DNA from: JACNIZ01 sp964344765
GTDB lineage: Bacteria; Planctomycetota; UBA1135
Assembly (NCBI GenBank): GCA_964344765.1
Contig: CAYFOM010000002.1
Coordinates: 92,053 to 156,052, forward strand
Direction: 5' to 3'
DNA: 64,000 nucleotides
Shown here one piece after another: positions 34,120 to 42,576 of the stretch. The stretch's first letter is position 1, and every line of letters starts with the position of its first letter. The position numbers and the translations under genes were made by a program. The notes under the pieces are model-generated. The model worked only from the letters and a program-made list of their open reading frames with translations, ran no database searches and was not told the DNA's origin.

Positions 34120-35300
34120 ATCCGCTGAAGTTGATTGCGCTGGAACTGCGCCATCGGCCGATTTCTGCGGCGTTGACCTGCTTGGTGTTGAGCCTTGCGG
34201 TGGCAACGGTGCAGTTTTTCACGCTGTCGGCTCGCGCTGCCGAAAACGAAACGCGCATGATTCAGCGCGACGCCGGATTGAATTTGCTGATCTTGCCCGC
34301 AGGCACGGATGTGGATGATTATTGGGCACGTGGATACTCCCAGTATTCGATGGATCAATCGGTGATGGCCGAGTTGCAAAATCAGCAGGTCGCCAACCGC
34401 TTGGTTCCTTTGTTGCAACACCGCGTCGAAGTCGACGGCGTGCTGATCATGCTGACCGGCATTGCACCTGAGGTGTTCAAAGGTGGCAAACAGATGAAAG
34501 CAGTGTTTGGGTTGTCGCCGCAGCCGGGTTCGGTGTTTGTGGGCTCCGGTGTGGCTGCCGAGTGGATGGCTGCGGATTCATCGGCGGACCATGGCGAGCA
34601 ACTTGACCAGGTGGATCAAGTGGATCAGGTGAAAATCCTCGGCCAACAATTGAGCGTTGCCAAAGTGTTGCCGCCGACCGGCACTGCCGATGACATGCGC
34701 ATTTACACCGCGCTAAGCGACGCGCAACAACTGCTGAACAAGCCAGGGCAAATCAATGAAATCCAAGCGTTGGAATGCCATTGTTCCGATCCGACGGAAG
34801 ACCCGATCGCTGCATTGCGAAGCGAACTGGAGCCAATGCTCCCTGGAGCTTTGATCGTTCGCCGCAACGACCTCGCCGATGCCCGCCGTCATCAACGCCA
34901 ACTTGCCGAATCCATTCTCGCCATCGCCGCGCCGATCATGCTGATGCTTTGCGGTTTAGTCGTCGCCGCTCTTGCCGCCATTAATCTCAGGCAGCGTCGT
35001 CCCGAGGTTGCGGTGTTCCATGCCGTCGGCTTCGGCAGCGGCCGCGTCGCCACGGTGTTTCTCGGTCGAATCTTGCTGCTAGCGGTAACCGCAGCAGGAA
35101 TTGGCTCACTGATGAGTTGGGTGTTGCTAGAGCAAACCGCGGCCGAGCTGTTTCGCATGGGCAAGCAACCTCAGACCTTTGACTCAGCATTGCTCATCCA
35201 ATCCCTTTGGGCGACGCCCGCCTTCGCTTTTGTGGCCGCCGCCATCCCACTGGCTCTGAGCTTGACCCGGGACCCGGTCAAGGACTTGCAACCGGAGTAG
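34116..35300 (+). CDS. FtsX/MacB-type ABC transporter permease
   Basis: 394 residues with the FtsX-family plan: TM1 near 18-38 (SAALTCLVLSLAVATVQFF), a large periplasmic domain (~40-265), then three C-terminal TM segments (ESILAIAAPIMLMLCGLVV, GRILLLAVTAAGIGSLMSW, ATPAFAFVAAAIPLALSL). EVAVFHAVGFGSGRV resembles the cytoplasmic coupling region and DPVKDLQPE the usual family tail. A short repeat, QVDQVDQVDQV, sits in the periplasmic part. Permeases of this class work in mechanotransmission or export of lipoproteins or small molecules rather than import. It pairs with the ATPase that starts 2 nt after its stop. Confidence 0.87.
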   Translation: MNPLKLIALELRHRPISAALTCLVLSLAVATVQFFTLSARAAENETRMIQRDAGLNLLILPAGTDVDDYWARGYSQYSMDQSVMAELQNQQVANRLVPLLQHRVEVDGVLIMLTGIAPEVFKGGKQMKAVFGLSPQPGSVFVGSGVAAEWMAADSSADHGEQLDQVDQVDQVKILGQQLSVAKVLPPTGTADDMRIYTALSDAQQLLNKPGQINEIQALECHCSDPTEDPIAALRSELEPMLPGALIVRRNDLADARRHQRQLAESILAIAAPIMLMLCGLVVAALAAINLRQRRPEVAVFHAVGFGSGRVATVFLGRILLLAVTAAGIGSLMSWVLLEQTAAELFRMGKQPQTFDSALLIQSLWATPAFAFVAAAIPLALSLTRDPVKDLQPE

Positions 35301-35302
35301 CC

Positions 35303-35956
35303 ATGACCTCTTTTTTGTTGAGCGCAAAGGACATCGGCCATAGCTATCCAGCCGGCGGTGGCGGCCGGACGGAGGTGTTTTCCGGCTTGGATTTAAGCCT
35401 GGGCAAAAGTGAATTTGTTGTCGTGCGCGGTGCGTCGGGCAGCGGCAAAACCACTCTGCTTTCGATCTTGGGAACCATGCTCCGACCCAGCAGCGGCGAC
35501 GTCGAAATCAACGGCCAAAACCCATTCGCATTATCGCCCGCCGGTCGCGCCAAGTTGCGTGCGCAATCCATCGGATTTGTTTTCCAAACCATGCACCTGC
35601 TGCCGTTTTTGACCGTGGTGCAAAACGCGACCTTGGCTGCGCCTAAATCATCGCCGCAACAAAATGCCGACGCCATCGAAATGCTCAATCGATTCGGCCT
35701 CGGCCATCGACTGGATCATAAACCGGGGCAGCTTAGCGTGGGTGAACGTCAGCGCGTGGCGATGGTGCGCGCTCTGATGCCGAAGCCATCGTTGCTGCTC
35801 GCCGACGAGCCGACCGGCAATCTCGATGCAGACAACAGCCGCCGGATCGTGGAAGGATTGCAAGAGTTCCAGCAGCAGGGCGGATGCGTCGTCGTTGCCA
35901 CTCACTCCGAACTTCCTGACCTGCAACCCACGCAGCAGCTAAGCTTGGCCACATGA
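35303..35956 (+). CDS. LolD/MacB-type ABC transporter ATPase
   Basis: 217 residues. ATG 35303 has GGAG 5 nt upstream, and the upstream extension of the frame inside the permease gene is rejected. Motifs: Walker A GASGSGKTT, Q-loop FVFQTMHLLPFLTV, signature LSVGERQRVAMVRAL (SVGER rather than SGGEQ), Walker B LLLADEPTGNLD and H-loop VVATHSE. The Q-loop wording and size are those of the LolD/FtsE/MacB group, matching the FtsX-type permease before it. Its stop shares ATGA with the next gene. Confidence 0.92.
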   Translation: MTSFLLSAKDIGHSYPAGGGGRTEVFSGLDLSLGKSEFVVVRGASGSGKTTLLSILGTMLRPSSGDVEINGQNPFALSPAGRAKLRAQSIGFVFQTMHLLPFLTVVQNATLAAPKSSPQQNADAIEMLNRFGLGHRLDHKPGQLSVGERQRVAMVRALMPKPSLLLADEPTGNLDADNSRRIVEGLQEFQQQGGCVVVATHSELPDLQPTQQLSLAT

Positions 35957-37470
35957 TGAGGCAGAAGTCGCAGGGCGGTTTCGTCGTCGTGTTGGTGATG
36001 ATCGCTGTTTTGGCGATGATCTTGATGCTGATGGTGCAGCTGAAGGAGCTGGGCAAGAAGTACAAGTTCTCGGCCGAAGGCGGCACGTTGACGCTTTATT
36101 GCGCTGCATCGATGAAGCTGCCGGTCGAGCAAATCATTGCCGACTTTGAAACCGAAACCGGCAACTCGGTCGAGGTTCAATACGGAGGCTCAGGGACTTT
36201 GCTCAGCCAACTGCAAGTCGCGCCCAATGCTGCCGATCTCTATCTAGCCGCCGACATGAGCTACCTGGAGCAGGGGCGCGAAAAAGGGCTGATTGCCGAA
36301 GTCTTGCCGTTGGCGTGGATGCAGCCGGTCCTGGCCGTCCGCGCCGGCAATCCGCTCAAGCTGGAGCAACTCGAAGACCTGTTGGCGCCCGATGTGCGTT
36401 ACGGTTTGGCCAATCCCGATTCCGCTGCCATCGGCCGAATTTGCCGCGAGGTGATGGAAAAGCTCGGCAGTTGGCGCGAGTTTGAATCGGCAGCCACCGT
36501 CTTCAAGCCGACCATGCCCGAGCTGGCAAACGACCTCAAACTTGGCACACTCGACGCCGCCATCCTGTGGGATGCCACCGTCGCTCAGCATGACGGGTTG
36601 GAAGCCATCGAGCTGCCCGACTTCGCCGATCGTTCTTTCCTGGAAGCCGTCGGCGTTACCCAAGCTTGCGAGCAACCTGCTTTGGCGTTGCAGTTCGCGC
36701 GCTATTTGCAAGCACGCGATCGCGGTGCGCTGACCATCGTGCGCCACGGATTCCGTCCGGTTGGCGGCGACCGATTTGCCGAGCAACCCAAGTTGACGTT
36801 GTTCGCAGGGGCGATGCTGAATCGCGCCGTCGATCAAACCATTCATGATTTTTGCGCGCGTGAAGGCGTCGAAATCACGCGGGTTTATAACGGTTGCGGA
36901 TTGCTGGTCGGGCAAATGAATTCCGGCGCAACGCCCGACGCGTTTTTCTCGTGCGATCAAAGTTTTTTGGATCAAGTCGCCGATCGCTTTCATCCGGGTG
37001 TAACCGTTTCGCAGAACGACATCGTGCTGGTCACGGCCAAAGATAACCCACATCAACTGCAATCGGTGCACGACCTGAGCAAGCCTGGCTTGCGGATTGG
37101 GCTGGCGCATCCAGAAAAGTCGGCGCTGGGTGCGCTAACTCGAGCCTTGTTGCAAGAAGAAGGCGCCGAGCAAGCCATTCTTAATTCCGGAAACCTCAAG
37201 CAAGAAGCGCCGCAAGGCGACTTGCTGGTTGCAGCGATGGCCACCGGCGCATTGGACGCCATCCTCGTGTACCGCAGCAATGCTTCCGGTCAAAGTGAAC
37301 GCATGACGGTGCACACCATCGATTCGCCGTTGGCCATCGCCCGCCAACCGTACGCGGTGGCGTTAAACAGCGATTTCCCGCAAACCATGCAGCGGCTGCT
37401 CGACGCGATTTCCAAAGCGCAAAGCCGTCAGCGATTTGAGGACCTAGGCTTCGGATGGCTGAAGGAGTAA
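35953..37470 (+). CDS. membrane-anchored tandem ModA-like molybdate/tungstate-binding protein
   Basis: 505 residues, about twice the usual ModA length. An N-terminal TM anchor (FVVVLVMIAVLAMILMLM) replaces the cleaved signal. Repeat 1 (~43-275) has LYCAASMKLPVEQII, GGSGTLLSQLQ and DLYLAADMSYL, the oxyanion-binding Ser positions of ModA. Repeat 2 (~280-500) begins LTLFAGAMLNRAVDQTI and has GCGLLVGQM and DAFFSCDQSFL, so its anion-contact residues differ (Ala/Cys where Ser is usual). It may bind a different ligand or serve structurally. It overlaps the ATPase gene (ATGA) and the ModB gene (16 nt). It should deliver oxyanion to the ModB/ModC importer that follows. Confidence 0.88.
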   Translation: MMRQKSQGGFVVVLVMIAVLAMILMLMVQLKELGKKYKFSAEGGTLTLYCAASMKLPVEQIIADFETETGNSVEVQYGGSGTLLSQLQVAPNAADLYLAADMSYLEQGREKGLIAEVLPLAWMQPVLAVRAGNPLKLEQLEDLLAPDVRYGLANPDSAAIGRICREVMEKLGSWREFESAATVFKPTMPELANDLKLGTLDAAILWDATVAQHDGLEAIELPDFADRSFLEAVGVTQACEQPALALQFARYLQARDRGALTIVRHGFRPVGGDRFAEQPKLTLFAGAMLNRAVDQTIHDFCAREGVEITRVYNGCGLLVGQMNSGATPDAFFSCDQSFLDQVADRFHPGVTVSQNDIVLVTAKDNPHQLQSVHDLSKPGLRIGLAHPEKSALGALTRALLQEEGAEQAILNSGNLKQEAPQGDLLVAAMATGALDAILVYRSNASGQSERMTVHTIDSPLAIARQPYAVALNSDFPQTMQRLLDAISKAQSRQRFEDLGFGWLKE

Positions 37471-38282
37471 AGCAGCCGACTTCAGCCGGCAGGCCGGCGG
37501 CGAAGAAACGGTTTTATGCCGGCATGGGCTTGCTGGCCGGCGCTTACGGCTTGTTTATCGTCGCAATGCTGGTGGCCGATTTGGGCTTCACCGATTGGCA
37601 AAGGCTCTCCGAGGCACTCGCCAGCGAACCGATTCGTTATGCCATCCAACTGAGCCTGACCACATGCACATTGGCAGCGTTGTTGTCGTTGCTGGTTGCC
37701 ATCCCCGCCGGCTATTTACTCGCCCGCGCCAACTTCCGCGGCAAGTGGTTGGTGGATGCCATTTTTGACATTCCAATTGTGCTGCCGCCGCTCGTGGTCG
37801 GCCTCAGCCTGCTGATCCTCTTTCAAAGCGCGCTCGGCCAAGCCTTCGAAGAACACTTCTTCCCGGTGACCTTTGAGATCCCTTCGGTCGTGCTTGCTCA
37901 ATTCACCGTTGCCGCCTCCTTCGCGGTGCGCACGATGAAAGTCACTTACGCCCAACTCGACGCACGCCAGGAAGACGTCGCCCGCACTCTGGGGTGCAGC
38001 CATTGGCAAGCATTCCGCCGCGTCGTGCTGCCGCAAAGTCGCCAAGGCGTGCTTGCCGCGGCCACTTTGGCGTGGGCGCGCTCGCTAGGGGAGTTCGGTC
38101 CGATTCTGGTTTTCTCCGGCGCCACGCGGATGAAAACCGAAGTCTTGCCGTCGACGGTTTTCCTCGAACTTTCGGTCGGCAACTTGGAAGCCGCCTTAGC
38201 CGTGTCGCTGCTGATGGTATTCGCTGCAATCTTAGTGCTCAGCCTGGCGCGCTGGCTTGGGCTACGGGGGAGCCATTGGTAA
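37455..38282 (+). CDS. modB: ModB-type molybdate ABC transporter permease
   Basis: 275 residues with about six TM segments of the BPD_transp_1 fold: LSLTTCTLAALLSLLVAIPAGYLLA, DIPIVLPPLVVGLSLLILF, and the EAA coupling loop EDVARTLGCSHWQAFRRVVLP followed by ARSLGEFGPILVFSGATR, which is characteristic of molybdate/sulfate permeases. A ~20-residue hydrophilic N-terminus precedes TM1. It starts inside the ModA gene, and its TAA shares an A with the ATG of ModC (TAATG). It forms the membrane channel of the molybdate/tungstate importer. Confidence 0.92.
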   Translation: MAEGVKQPTSAGRPAAKKRFYAGMGLLAGAYGLFIVAMLVADLGFTDWQRLSEALASEPIRYAIQLSLTTCTLAALLSLLVAIPAGYLLARANFRGKWLVDAIFDIPIVLPPLVVGLSLLILFQSALGQAFEEHFFPVTFEIPSVVLAQFTVAASFAVRTMKVTYAQLDARQEDVARTLGCSHWQAFRRVVLPQSRQGVLAAATLAWARSLGEFGPILVFSGATRMKTEVLPSTVFLELSVGNLEAALAVSLLMVFAAILVLSLARWLGLRGSHW

Positions 38283-38995
38283 TGACCACGCCTACACCCG
38301 CAGTCCAATTTCAAAACATCGGTGTGCGCAACGGAGGTTTTGCACTGAACGACGTCAACCTCACCATTCCCAAGCGCAACTACACCGTCTTGCTTGGTCG
38401 CACCGGTTCCGGCAAGTCCACGTTACTAGAGTTGTTGTGCGGTTTGCGCAAAGCCGCAACCGGCACCATCCTCGTCGACGGTGTCGACGTCACTCATTGG
38501 GATGCAGCCAGTCGCGGCATCGGTTATGTACCGCAAGACGGCGCGCTGTTCACCGCAATGACGGTGAGGCAGCAATTGGAATTGCCGCTGCAAGTGCGGC
38601 GCATGGCTAGTGCTCAAATTCGCGATCGAGTCGACGCGATTGCCGCCAAACTCGAGGTGGAACATTTATTGGACCGCTACCCGCTCAACCGTTCCGGCGG
38701 ATCGACCCGCCGCTCCGGAGCAAACGGCGGCGGCAACAGTGGCGGACTCAGCGGCGGCGAACGTCAGCGCGTTGCGTTGGCACGGGCGCTGATTTTCGAA
38801 CCCGCCGTGCTTTGTTTGGATGAACCGCTCAGCTCGGTCGATGAAGACGGCCGTGAACGGCTTTACCCAGTGCTGAAATCGCTGGTCGATGAATTTCACG
38901 CGGCGGTTCTCCACGTCACTCATAGCCGCAAAGAAGCGCAACTTCTCGCTTCGCAAACCCTGCGCCTGAGTGAAGGCAAACTGCTGTTGCAATGA
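38282..38995 (+). CDS. modC: ModC-type ABC ATPase lacking the TOBE/Mop domain
   Basis: 237 residues: Walker A GRTGSGKST, Q-loop YVPQDGALFTAMTV, signature LSGGERQRVALARAL, Walker B VLCLDEPLSSVD, H-loop VLHVTHS. The C-terminal Mop/TOBE regulatory domain of typical ModC (~350 residues) is absent, so molybdate-dependent trans-inhibition by that domain is unlikely. An unusual Ser/Gly/Arg-rich insert (RSGGSTRRSGANGGGNSGG) sits directly before the signature. Start and stop both overlap neighbours (TAATG, ATGA). The numerous helper residues match the Mod/Cys importer ATPases rather than the LolD-type ATPase upstream. Confidence 0.9.
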   Translation: MTTPTPAVQFQNIGVRNGGFALNDVNLTIPKRNYTVLLGRTGSGKSTLLELLCGLRKAATGTILVDGVDVTHWDAASRGIGYVPQDGALFTAMTVRQQLELPLQVRRMASAQIRDRVDAIAAKLEVEHLLDRYPLNRSGGSTRRSGANGGGNSGGLSGGERQRVALARALIFEPAVLCLDEPLSSVDEDGRERLYPVLKSLVDEFHAAVLHVTHSRKEAQLLASQTLRLSEGKLLLQ

Positions 38996-39276
38996 AGATC
39001 GTTGTTCAGTTCCTCGCCCAAGCTCGTGCCGCCGCCGGCTGCACCGAGGTCGAGCTCGCCATGACCGCCCCAGTTGCGTTGGCCGACGCCATTTCCGCAG
39101 CCGTCGAAGCCGTTGCAAATCCCGATTCGCTACGGCCGATGATTTTCACCGACAACGGCGAACTTCAATCCTGGTTGTTGATTACTATTGACGGAGCAGC
39201 AGTGGCCAATCCTAAGGAACGTCAGCTGCAAGACTGGGCGCACGTCCAACTTATGCCGCCTATTTCCGGAGGTTAG
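38992..39276 (+). CDS. moaD: MoaD/ThiS-like sulfur-carrier protein
   Basis: 94 residues with a ubiquitin-like beta-grasp pattern (KIVVQFLAQARAAAG at the N-terminus, as in MoaD) ending in PPISGG. The terminal Gly-Gly is the adenylation and thiocarboxylation site of MoaD/ThiS. It overlaps ModC (ATGA) and is followed 2 nt later by the E1-like gene. In molybdopterin synthesis MoaD supplies sulfur to precursor Z with MoaE. No moaE or other cofactor genes are nearby, so a dedicated or non-Moco sulfur transfer role is also possible. Confidence 0.85.
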   Translation: MKIVVQFLAQARAAAGCTEVELAMTAPVALADAISAAVEAVANPDSLRPMIFTDNGELQSWLLITIDGAAVANPKERQLQDWAHVQLMPPISGG

Positions 39277-39278
39277 CC

Positions 39279-40034
39279 ATGTCGTTGACTCCCGAAGAAC
39301 GCGCCTGCTACGAATGGCAAATGTGGACCCCAGGCTTCGGCGAAGCCGGCCAGCAGAGGCTTAAGCAATCCGCGGTATTGGTCTCGCGCGTCGGTGGCTT
39401 GGGCAGTCCGGTCGCACTGCAGCTGGCGGCTGCCGGAGTCGGCAAATTGGTGCTCGCCCACGCCGGAAATTTGCAGCCGTCCGACCTCAATCGGCAACTG
39501 TTGATGACCCATGATTGGTTAGGAAAGCCACGGGTCGAATCGGCCAAGCGTCGCCTGCTGGAGCTGAACCCGCGGCTGGAAATCGTCGCCGTCAATGAGA
39601 ACCTCAATGTAGGCAATGCGGCGCAGCTAGTGAGCCAGGTCGACGCCGTAGTTGACTGCGCGCCGATGTTCGAGGAGCGCTTCGCCATGCACGATGAAGC
39701 ATGGCGGCGCGGCATTCCTATCGTCGAGGCGGCGATGTTCGGCATGGAGGCTACGCTGACCACCGTTATCCCCGGCCAAACGCCGTGTTTGCGCTGCCGC
39801 GTGCCGGAAATCCCCAGGCCATGGAAGCGCCAATTCCCGGTTTTCGGCGCCGTCTCGGGCTCGGTCGGCTGCCTTGCGGCGATGGAAGCAATCAAAGTCC
39901 TGAGCGGTTTGGGCACCCCACTCGCCGGGATTTTGCTGCATTTGGACCTCGCGGAAATGAATCCGCAGCGGATCGAGCTTCCGTGGCGCACCGATTGCAC
40001 GCTCTGTGGGGGCAAAGCGGCGGAATTGCGCTGA
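39279..40034 (+). CDS. moeB: ThiF/MoeB-like E1 adenylyltransferase
   Basis: 251 residues. The Rossmann nucleotide site is SRVGGLGSPVALQLAAAGVG, followed by the LQPSDLNRQLL segment that stands for the ATP-contact NLxRQ motif, DAVVDC, and two zinc Cys pairs (PCLRC and CTLCGG). No rhodanese domain. It should adenylate the Gly-Gly end of the MoaD-like protein encoded just before it. Whether the product feeds molybdopterin, thiamine or another thio-modified compound cannot be told from sequence; the molybdate importer upstream favours Moco. Last gene of the operon. Confidence 0.88.
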   Translation: MSLTPEERACYEWQMWTPGFGEAGQQRLKQSAVLVSRVGGLGSPVALQLAAAGVGKLVLAHAGNLQPSDLNRQLLMTHDWLGKPRVESAKRRLLELNPRLEIVAVNENLNVGNAAQLVSQVDAVVDCAPMFEERFAMHDEAWRRGIPIVEAAMFGMEATLTTVIPGQTPCLRCRVPEIPRPWKRQFPVFGAVSGSVGCLAAMEAIKVLSGLGTPLAGILLHLDLAEMNPQRIELPWRTDCTLCGGKAAELR

Positions 40035-40075
40035 TTTCCCACAGCACTATTGCCGGTCGCGCGTAGGATTCTGCC

Positions 40076-41101
40076 ATGTTTGCCCGCGTCCTCCGCACAA
40101 TCTCCCCGCTGGCTGTCGCCGCCGCCTCGCTCGCGCTGTTGGCCGCCCCAGCTCCCGCCCAATCCGACCTCATCCGTTCGTCGACCGAGAATCCGGTTCC
40201 CGAAATCAACGCACCGGAAAACGCCTTCGTTTGGATGGTCGAGCACAAGAATCTGAAGAAGCCGTCATTCCTGTTTGGCACCATGCACGCCGGCGATAAG
40301 CGCTTTACTCGCTTCAATGAAACCGTGCAGGTGATGTTCAAAACCGCCGACGCGGTTTACACCGAGCTGGATATGGACCTGATGGAAAAGGAAGCCGAAA
40401 AGTTGGCCAAAGCGCTGATGCTTCCCGAGGGTGAAACCCTTAGTGATTACGTCGACGCCGACGTCATGGCCGACCTCGACACCTTGTTCCGCGAGGTAGG
40501 TTTAAATATCAAAATTATGGAGCCGTTTAAGCCGATCGCCGTCGGCATGCAGCTCGAGCAAATCAAAATGATGCAGCGCTACGGTTCGGCCAAAGCCTTG
40601 GACCAGAAGATTTATTCCGCCGCCAAGCGCAAAGGCAAAGAGGTCGGTGGAGTCGAGTTCATGGACGAGCAACTCGCCGCCTTCAACTCGCTGACCAACG
40701 AAGAAGCCGGCCGCGCACTGCGCAAAACCGCTCGCGTCGGCATGCAGGATTTGAAAGAAGGCCGCGATCGTTTGGGCGAACTTGCTTACTACTATCTGCT
40801 CGGTGACGAAGAAAAGATCTATGCCTATTTGATGGAAGAATATGACCCCAACGACGAGTTGGACGTCAAGTTCATGAAGGCATTGCTCGATGATCGCAAC
40901 GTGACCATGGCCGAGCGCACTGCCAAGATGATGAAGGAGAACCCGGATAAGGTTCACGTCTTCGCCTTCGGCACGCTGCACTTCGTGGGTCCGATGTCGG
41001 TTAACAAAATGCTTAAAGAAAAGGGGTTCAAAGTGACCCGTTTGACCGCTCCGAAGAAGGTGGAAAAGAAGGCCGCCGTTTCGGAGTACCAGACTCGCTA
41101 G
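40076..41101 (+). CDS. exported TraB/GumN-family protein
   Basis: 341 residues with a signal peptide (LAVAAASLALLAAPAPAQS). TraB/PrgY/GumN marks: FLFGTMHAGD near the N-terminus, YTELDMDLM, EFMDEQLAAF, LLDDRNVTMAERTAKM and VFAFGTLHFVGPMSV. The two GTxH boxes and the RN motif suggest a metallohydrolase-like (Tiki-related) active site. Bacterial members are mostly uncharacterised. It begins 41 nt after the E1-like gene; it could be read through from that operon but has room for its own promoter. Confidence 0.88.
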   Translation: MFARVLRTISPLAVAAASLALLAAPAPAQSDLIRSSTENPVPEINAPENAFVWMVEHKNLKKPSFLFGTMHAGDKRFTRFNETVQVMFKTADAVYTELDMDLMEKEAEKLAKALMLPEGETLSDYVDADVMADLDTLFREVGLNIKIMEPFKPIAVGMQLEQIKMMQRYGSAKALDQKIYSAAKRKGKEVGGVEFMDEQLAAFNSLTNEEAGRALRKTARVGMQDLKEGRDRLGELAYYYLLGDEEKIYAYLMEEYDPNDELDVKFMKALLDDRNVTMAERTAKMMKENPDKVHVFAFGTLHFVGPMSVNKMLKEKGFKVTRLTAPKKVEKKAAVSEYQTR

Positions 41102-41176
41102 TGCAGAGTCGGAATCACTAGGTTGGGTGTCGTTCCTCCGGCACCCAGCTGAATCCGCGCTAAAATAGGCGCAACC

Positions 41177-41479
41177 ATGCCTCTAGGTTTTCCTGTCATC
41201 CCCGCGATCCAAAACGCCATGCCGCAACTGGTGTGGCCGGCCTACCCATTGGATGCGGACTTTTTCGACGCCCTCGGGGAGCCGGTAGACCCCAATTTGG
41301 CGCAAGAGGTGTGGGCGGAATTGCTGGTGCACGATGTGGCCGGCACGGTGACCTCGCTAGGGCAGTTGCAAGGCAGCCGCTGCCTGCTGGTGCTACCGCA
41401 ACGCTGCGGCCTAGTCAGCGAAAGTGGAGCCATTCAATGGCTCGACGACGGCACCGCGAGCGTGTCTACCAACGCTTGA
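41177..41479 (+). CDS. small hypothetical protein
   Basis: 100 residues with an ATG start 75 nt after the TraB/GumN gene and a stop 15 nt before the convergent rmlB stop. It reads as an ordered, non-repetitive protein (PAYPLDADFFDALGEPVDP, SRCLLVLPQRCGLVS, GAIQWLDDGTAS) without a signal or TM segment. No family is recognised. The fit between two gene ends supports a real gene, but coding status is uncertain. Confidence 0.5.
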   Translation: MPLGFPVIPAIQNAMPQLVWPAYPLDADFFDALGEPVDPNLAQEVWAELLVHDVAGTVTSLGQLQGSRCLLVLPQRCGLVSESGAIQWLDDGTASVSTNA

Positions 41480-41494
41480 GCGAGGAGAGGAGGC

Positions 41495-42508
41495 TCAAGC
41501 CCAACGCTTGAGGTACCAGTCCACGGTACGCCCCAGCCCGTCGGCCAGCGCCACTTGGGGTTGGTAATCCAGCTCCCGGCGCGCGCGAGAGCCATCTAAG
41601 CCATAGGCCTGATCATGGCCCGGTCGATCTTCGACGGTGCGGATGGCGTCGGCGAAATCGATGTCCGACGGATGGCGCTGTTGGAACTGCTGCCACAGCA
41701 ACTGCAACAACTCCAAGTTGGTGCAAGCAGTGCTGCCGCCGAGGTGATACGCGCGACCGGCGGTCCCACGCTGAAGCACGCGGGCGACGCCATCGGCTTG
41801 ATCGGCGGCGTACATCCACTCGCGTATTTGATGGCCACCGGCGTAAAGCGGCGCCGCCTCGCCTTCCAGCCAGCAGCGGAGCGCAACCGGGATTAACTTC
41901 TCTGGGTATTGGCGCGGGCCGTACGCATTGCAGGAATGGCTCCAGCTGACCTGCAAGCCAAAGCTGCGCGCGTATGCCCGAACCAAATGATCGGCCGCCG
42001 CTTTGCTTGCCGAATACGGCGAGTTCGGCGCGTAAGCACAGCCTTCGGTCCATGGTTTTTCACCGCCTTTGAGCTCGCCATACACCTCGTCGGTGGACAC
42101 GTGATGAAAACGATGGCCGCCACGGCGTTTGGCCCAAGCAAGCCGCGCCGCTTCGAGCAATCGTTGCGTTCCCAGCACATTGCTAGTGATAAACACATCC
42201 GGGTCATTCAACGAGCGATCCACGTGCGTTTCCGCGGCAAAGTGAGCCACGCCGTCGAGGTCGAAGTCTTCTAGCAGCTGCCGTGCAAGATCGCCGTCGA
42301 GGATGTTGGCGTGCACGAATTGCATGCGCGCGGCGTCGGCGTGATCGAGGTAACTGCGATCCCCGGCGTAGGTCAGCGCGTCGAGCACCACGGCGAAGTG
42401 ATCGTCGGCCAAAGCCAACCAATGGTCTACAAAGTGCGAACCCAAAAACCCGGCGCCACCGGTAATCAGCAGGCGCTTCGGAGAGTATGGGTTTGGTTCC
42501 GACGGCAA
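41495..42508 (-). CDS. rmlB: dTDP-glucose 4,6-dehydratase
   Basis: 337 residues of the extended SDR family: NAD site ITGGAGFLGSHFVDHW, FAAETHVDRSLNDP, active-site STDEVYGE (Asp/Glu pair), YSASKAAADHLV (Tyr/Lys), NAYGPRQYPEKLIP, and ending in RTVDWYLKRWA. It converts dTDP-glucose to dTDP-4-keto-6-deoxyglucose, the second step toward dTDP-rhamnose and other deoxysugars for surface polysaccharide. TTG start. It lies 68 nt after rmlA on the same strand. rmlC and rmlD are not in the window. Confidence 0.92.
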   Translation of the reverse strand: MPSEPNPYSPKRLLITGGAGFLGSHFVDHWLALADDHFAVVLDALTYAGDRSYLDHADAARMQFVHANILDGDLARQLLEDFDLDGVAHFAAETHVDRSLNDPDVFITSNVLGTQRLLEAARLAWAKRRGGHRFHHVSTDEVYGELKGGEKPWTEGCAYAPNSPYSASKAAADHLVRAYARSFGLQVSWSHSCNAYGPRQYPEKLIPVALRCWLEGEAAPLYAGGHQIREWMYAADQADGVARVLQRGTAGRAYHLGGSTACTNLELLQLLWQQFQQRHPSDIDFADAIRTVEDRPGHDQAYGLDGSRARRELDYQPQVALADGLGRTVDWYLKRWA

Positions 42509-42576
42509 AGGATCTGGGAGTAGGGGGGTGCGAGCGCGCTTTATTCTAGGAGAGCATGCTTGCGATCGTTTACGGG

